DNA of 8,886 nt from an uncultured beta proteobacterium. Its GTDB lineage: Bacteria > Pseudomonadota > Gammaproteobacteria > Burkholderiales > Burkholderiaceae_B. The stretch spans positions 1 through 8,886 of the forward strand of contig CAIYWO010000183.1 of NCBI GenBank assembly GCA_903929925.1. The letters are read 5' to 3'. The position numbers and the translations under genes were made by a program. Positions 6,337-8,886 of the stretch are shown here, piece by piece (position 1 is the first letter of the stretch; each line of letters begins with the position of its first letter). Below the pieces are notes generated by a model that was not told the origin of the DNA, ran no database searches, and worked only from the letters and a program-made list of their open reading frames with translations.

Positions 6337-6747
6337 GTGGATTTCTTTTCAGATCAAAACAACCTTCTTTTAATCGGTATCGCGCTCGGCTCGGGGCTTG
6401 CCTTAGCCTGGCCAATGATCCAACGTAGCCGCGGTGGCGCGACCGTGAGCAGCACCCAGGCCGTACAGATGATTAACCATCAAGGTGCCGTTTTACTCGA
6501 CGTGCGTTCAATCGAAGCGTTCCATGGGGGTCACATCCCACAGGCGCGCCATGCTCCGCTCGCGGACGTCGAAAAAAAGGCAGCGAGCCTTGCAAAAGAT
6601 AAGCCTCTGATCATCGTGTGCGAGATGGGGCGTACCGCTGTTGGCGCAGCCGCTCGTCTGCGTGCGCAAGGCTTCACCGCCGTCAGCATCCTCGACGGTG
6701 GCATCAAAGCCTGGTCAACTGCTGGCCTCCCCCTTACGACTAAATAA
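6337..6747 (+). CDS. Membrane-anchored single-domain rhodanese
   Basis: A 136-residue rhodanese-like sulfurtransferase. Residues about 9-28 (LLLIGIALGSGLALAWPMI) form one membrane segment, followed by a basic stretch (QRSRGG), so the rhodanese domain most likely faces the cytoplasm. Domain signatures are LLDVRS (53-58), GHIPQARHAPL (65-75), the active-site loop C95-E-M-G-R-T with the persulfide-forming cysteine, and LDGGIKAW (119-126). The start is GTG 6337, preceded by GGA at 6328-6330 with 6-nt spacing, and gives the usual N-terminus of these proteins (MDFFS...). An in-frame GTG at 6247 exists but would add 30 atypical residues and would start upstream of the candidate -10. It is the first gene of the rhodanese-grxC-secB-gpsA run, an order familiar in Burkholderiales. 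Its physiological sulfur donor and acceptor are unknown. Confidence 0.9.
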   Translation: MDFFSDQNNLLLIGIALGSGLALAWPMIQRSRGGATVSSTQAVQMINHQGAVLLDVRSIEAFHGGHIPQARHAPLADVEKKAASLAKDKPLIIVCEMGRTAVGAAARLRAQGFTAVSILDGGIKAWSTAGLPLTTK

Positions 6748-6759
6748 CGGAGTCACAAC

Positions 6760-7017
6760 ATGAACAAAGTTGTCATGTACACCACCGGCTACTGCCCCTA
6801 CTGCTCACGCGCTGAGATGCTCCTGACGCAACGTGGTGTCGCCGAAATTGAAAAGATTCGCATCGATGTCGATACCGAGCAGCGCACCATCATGATGGAA
6901 CGCACCGGACGCCGTACCGTTCCACAAATTTATATCGGCGACACCCACGTCGGTGGTTTTGACGATCTGTCCGCTCTCGATCGTGAAGGAAAATTATTGC
7001 CTCTGCTCAACGGGTAA
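6760..7017 (+). CDS. grxC: Glutaredoxin 3 (dithiol)
   Basis: A small cytoplasmic thiol-disulfide oxidoreductase that uses glutathione to reduce disulfides and glutathionylated proteins. The 85 residues match the GrxC length. The active site is the dithiol C12-P-Y-C15 in TGYCPYCSRAEMLL, followed by the cis-proline motif T53-V-P55 and the glutathione-binding GGFDDL (65-70). GGAG at 6749-6752 lies 7 nt before ATG 6760, a good ribosome site. It starts 12 nt after the rhodanese stop and is probably co-transcribed. Confidence 0.96.
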   Translation: MNKVVMYTTGYCPYCSRAEMLLTQRGVAEIEKIRIDVDTEQRTIMMERTGRRTVPQIYIGDTHVGGFDDLSALDREGKLLPLLNG

Positions 7018-7064
7018 GCCTCCACAGCTCGCCTAATTTTTTCTCCCCTGACTCTGGATTCTTT

Positions 7065-7580
7065 ATGTCTGACCAAAACGCCCAAGCCGAAAATGCGCCT
7101 TCATTCAACATGCAGCGCGTCTATCTCAAGGATCTCTCCCTTGAGATGCCCAACGCTCCAAATGTTTTCCTGGAGCAAGACGCACCCGAAGTTGAAGTCG
7201 CCATCAACGTAGGTGGCCAAGCACTCGCAGAGACCGTTTATGAGTCAACCGTGACTGTGACAGTCACCACGCGCATCAAAGACAACGTCTTGTATTTGGT
7301 TGAAGCAACACAGGCAGCAATTTTTGAAATTGCGAACATCCCCGCAGAGCAGCTTGATCCAATCATGGGCATCGTGTGCCCCACCATGCTTTACCCCTAT
7401 CTTCGTGCAAACGTGGCAGACGCGATTACCCGCACATCTTTGCCGCCCTTGCATCTGGCTGAAGTCAATTTCCAGGCCCTGTTCGAGCAGCGTCTTGCTC
7501 AAGCAGCACAAGAGGCAGAAGGTGCAAGTGCGGGCAAAGACTCGGGCTTAATCCTACCTCCCGGCATGACCCGTCAGTAA
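7065..7580 (+). CDS. secB: Protein-export chaperone SecB
   Basis: SecB is a homotetrameric cytoplasmic chaperone that keeps preproteins unfolded and hands them to SecA. The 171-residue product has the family core: FNMQRVYLKDLSLEMPNAP (14-32), alternating beta-strand residues (ETVYESTVTVTVTTRIKDN), and CPTMLYPYLRANVADAITRT (105-124) with SLPPLHLAEVNF just after. It is longer than E. coli SecB (155 aa); the extra length is mostly the Ala/Gln/Glu-rich C-terminal tail (143-171). ATG 7065 has GGA at 7056-7058 with 6-nt spacing. The 47-nt gap from grxC has a T-run (around 7037-7042) but no stem I can pair before it, so read-through from grxC is likely. Confidence 0.97.
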   Translation: MSDQNAQAENAPSFNMQRVYLKDLSLEMPNAPNVFLEQDAPEVEVAINVGGQALAETVYESTVTVTVTTRIKDNVLYLVEATQAAIFEIANIPAEQLDPIMGIVCPTMLYPYLRANVADAITRTSLPPLHLAEVNFQALFEQRLAQAAQEAEGASAGKDSGLILPPGMTRQ

Positions 7581-7601
7581 TGCAACAACCGCGCATTCCC
7601 C

Positions 7602-8645
7602 ATGTCCGCAGCTAGCGCAAAACACGACCATGTTGCAGTGCTCGGCGCGGGCGCGTGGGGAACGGCGCTCGCAAATATTGCGACAACCCATTGCCACACC
7701 GAGCTTTGGGCGCGCAATGACGAAGTTGCCAATGAGATCCGTAACAAACATACGAATCAGCGGTATCTGCCCGACATAACACTTCAACCCGCAATGCGGG
7801 TAACGAACGACTTAGACGCTGCACTCGACAACGTCTGCGCTGGGCCATCTGCTGGCTTGTTAATTCTTGCCGTTCCGCTTGCGGGCTTGCGAGCCCTATG
7901 CGAACAACTCGCAAAGAAACTTTCGCATCGCACCGACCGCATCGCAGGCATCGTTTGGACCTGCAAAGGGCTGGAGGCTCAGAGCGGGCAACTACCTTCT
8001 GAAATCGCCCACGCGGCCATAAGCGCCAAGCTTAAGGTTGCGACAGGTGTTCTGTCCGGCCCCTCTTTCGCGCGCGAGGTCGCGCAAGGCTTGCCCGTTG
8101 CACTCACCGTTGCGAGTAAGAGTGCCGAACTGCGCGCGCGCTGTATTGGCGCACTGCACGGCGGGGCTGTTCGGGTATATGCGAGTGACGATGTCACAGG
8201 CGTCGAAGTCGGCGGGGCCTTGAAAAATATCATGGCAATCGCCTGCGGCATTGGCGACGGCCTCGGGCTTGGCACCAACGCACGCGCCGCACTGATGACA
8301 CGAGGTCTCGCAGAAATGACTCGTTTTGGTGAAGCGCTAGGTGCGCGCCCCACAACGTTCTATGGCCTAACAGGGCTGGGCGATCTTGTCCTGACTGCAA
8401 CTGGTGACTTATCCCGCAACAGACTCGTTGGCCTTGAGATTGGCCGTGGGCGCTCTTTATCTGACATTCTTGCTGGTGGTTTAACTGCTGAAGGCGCGCG
8501 TTGCGTGCAGGCCGTGTTGCTACGCGCACGGACACTCAAGGTAGACATGCCCATTACCCAGGCAGTGTTTGAAGTTTTATTCGAAGGCGTCTCGCCAATC
8601 AACGCGGTCACGCACTTGCTGGCACGCGAAGCAACAACAGAGTAA
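7602..8645 (+). CDS. gpsA: NAD(P)+-dependent glycerol-3-phosphate dehydrogenase
   Basis: GpsA reduces dihydroxyacetone phosphate to sn-glycerol 3-phosphate, the backbone for phospholipids, in the cytoplasm. The 347 residues fit the family. Motifs are the dinucleotide-binding GAGAWGTALA (15-24), WTCKGLE (119-125, with K122), LSGPSFAREVA (151-161), catalytic K208 in GGALKNIMAIACGI, the substrate-binding NAR (226-228) followed by ALMTRGLAEM, and TGLGDLVLT with SRNR (257-274). All expected catalytic residues are present. The ATG at 7602 lies 21 nt after the secB stop; no clear Shine-Dalgarno is visible, and the first seven residues before the fold (MSAASAK) could vary. The secB-gpsA pairing is common across proteobacteria. 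Confidence 0.97.
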   Translation: MSAASAKHDHVAVLGAGAWGTALANIATTHCHTELWARNDEVANEIRNKHTNQRYLPDITLQPAMRVTNDLDAALDNVCAGPSAGLLILAVPLAGLRALCEQLAKKLSHRTDRIAGIVWTCKGLEAQSGQLPSEIAHAAISAKLKVATGVLSGPSFAREVAQGLPVALTVASKSAELRARCIGALHGGAVRVYASDDVTGVEVGGALKNIMAIACGIGDGLGLGTNARAALMTRGLAEMTRFGEALGARPTTFYGLTGLGDLVLTATGDLSRNRLVGLEIGRGRSLSDILAGGLTAEGARCVQAVLLRARTLKVDMPITQAVFEVLFEGVSPINAVTHLLAREATTE

Positions 8646-8650
8646 TTGCC

Positions 8651-8886
8651 ATGCAAACACGGATCACACCACGCGCAACACTACGCATAACGCTGCGGAC
8701 CCCACTGCGCATCCTCGCGATGGCCTGCGTATGCATCGCAAGCGGTTTTTCAGCACTCGCGCATGCGCAGCAGGCATGGCCGCTCGAGCGCCCCATTCAT
8801 CTAATCGTTCCTTTCCCAGCAGGTAGCTCACCCGATCTGCTCGCGCGCCTTCTGGCAACGCCTTTGTCCAAGGCGCTCAACCAAAA
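8651..8886 (+). CDS. Bug-family periplasmic solute-binding protein, N-terminal part
   Basis: An open frame from ATG 8651 to the window edge gives 78 codons with no stop; the gene continues beyond the window. Residues 1-39 look like a Sec signal peptide: an Arg-rich start, a hydrophobic core (ILAMACVCIASGFSALA), and likely cleavage after AHA or AQ at 39-41. The following segment RPIHLIVPFPAGSSPDLLAR (47-66) is the typical N-terminus of mature Bug/TctC receptors, which bind carboxylates or similar small molecules for tripartite tricarboxylate transporters or for signalling. The ligand cannot be inferred. An in-frame ATG at 8720 would remove the basic n-region and is less likely. It begins 5 nt after gpsA, so it may be read from the same transcript, though the two have no obvious shared function. 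Family lengths near 320 residues suggest about a quarter is visible. Confidence 0.85.
   Translation, partial: MQTRITPRATLRITLRTPLRILAMACVCIASGFSALAHAQQAWPLERPIHLIVPFPAGSSPDLLARLLATPLSKALNQ

Noticed and set aside
7018..7064. T-rich stretch between grxC and secB as a terminator
   Set aside because: I found no stem preceding the T-run, and secB, gpsA and grxC are usually co-oriented neighbours.
7612..8535. Minus-strand frames inside gpsA (7612-7914, 7979-8353, 8230-8535) and the out-of-frame reading 8569-8826
   Set aside because: They are shadows of gpsA and of the Bug-type gene, whose true frame begins at 8651 and runs off the window.
1..8886. CRISPR, prophage, insertion sequence, toxin-antitoxin, tRNA/rRNA or novel defence system
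   Set aside because: Nearly the whole window is accounted for by recognisable core genes with short gaps; no repeat array, transposase, inverted terminal repeats or RNA gene was seen by eye on either strand.

Overview
This window looks like ordinary core chromosome of a betaproteobacterium in the Burkholderiales, most likely the family Alcaligenaceae (relatives of Bordetella, Achromobacter, Pusillimonas, Advenella). The basis is the gene order (argB / HAD nucleotidase / slmA; gpmA-envC-ctpA-moeB; rhodanese-grxC-secB-gpsA), the protein sequences as remembered for that group, and a periplasmic Bug-type receptor at the right edge, a family greatly expanded in Alcaligenaceae. Base composition is moderate (mid-50s % G+C by eye), below Bordetella. 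The genus cannot be settled from the sequence alone.

Layout. (1) Bases 1-1946, + strand: the 3' part of argB (arginine synthesis), a HAD-family pyrimidine 5'-nucleotidase-like gene starting 7 nt later at a GTG, and slmA (nucleoid-occlusion regulator of FtsZ). (2) Bases 1970-6229, - strand: four tightly packed genes transcribed leftward, gpmA (glycolytic phosphoglycerate mutase), envC (amidase activator with a degenerate LytM domain), ctpA (S41 processing protease with a PDZ domain) and moeB/thiF (ubiquitin-like sulfur-carrier adenylyltransferase). gpmA/envC and ctpA/moeB overlap by 4 nt, which suggests translational coupling. slmA and moeB converge with only 23 nt between them. (3) Bases 6230-6336: an AT-rich divergent intergenic region that probably holds promoters for both flanking operons, with a repeated GTTAAAG element. 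(4) Bases 6337-8886, + strand: a membrane-anchored rhodanese, glutaredoxin 3 (grxC), the export chaperone secB, glycerol-3-phosphate dehydrogenase gpsA, and the 5' part of a Bug-family periplasmic binding protein that runs off the window. The gaps are short, so this is probably one operon.

Functionally the window mixes central metabolism (ArgB, GpmA, GpsA), cell division and envelope maintenance (SlmA, EnvC, CtpA), sulfur and redox handling (MoeB/ThiF, rhodanese, GrxC) and protein export (SecB). I saw no mobile element, CRISPR array, RNA gene, toxin-antitoxin pair or defence system, and no strong candidate for a new system. Every stretch over 300 bases is covered by a gene. The more interesting points are modest: the coupling of an amidase activator with a CTP protease, the complete loss of zinc ligands in the EnvC LytM domain, start-codon decisions in ctpA, gpmA and the rhodanese gene, and the divergent regulatory region.
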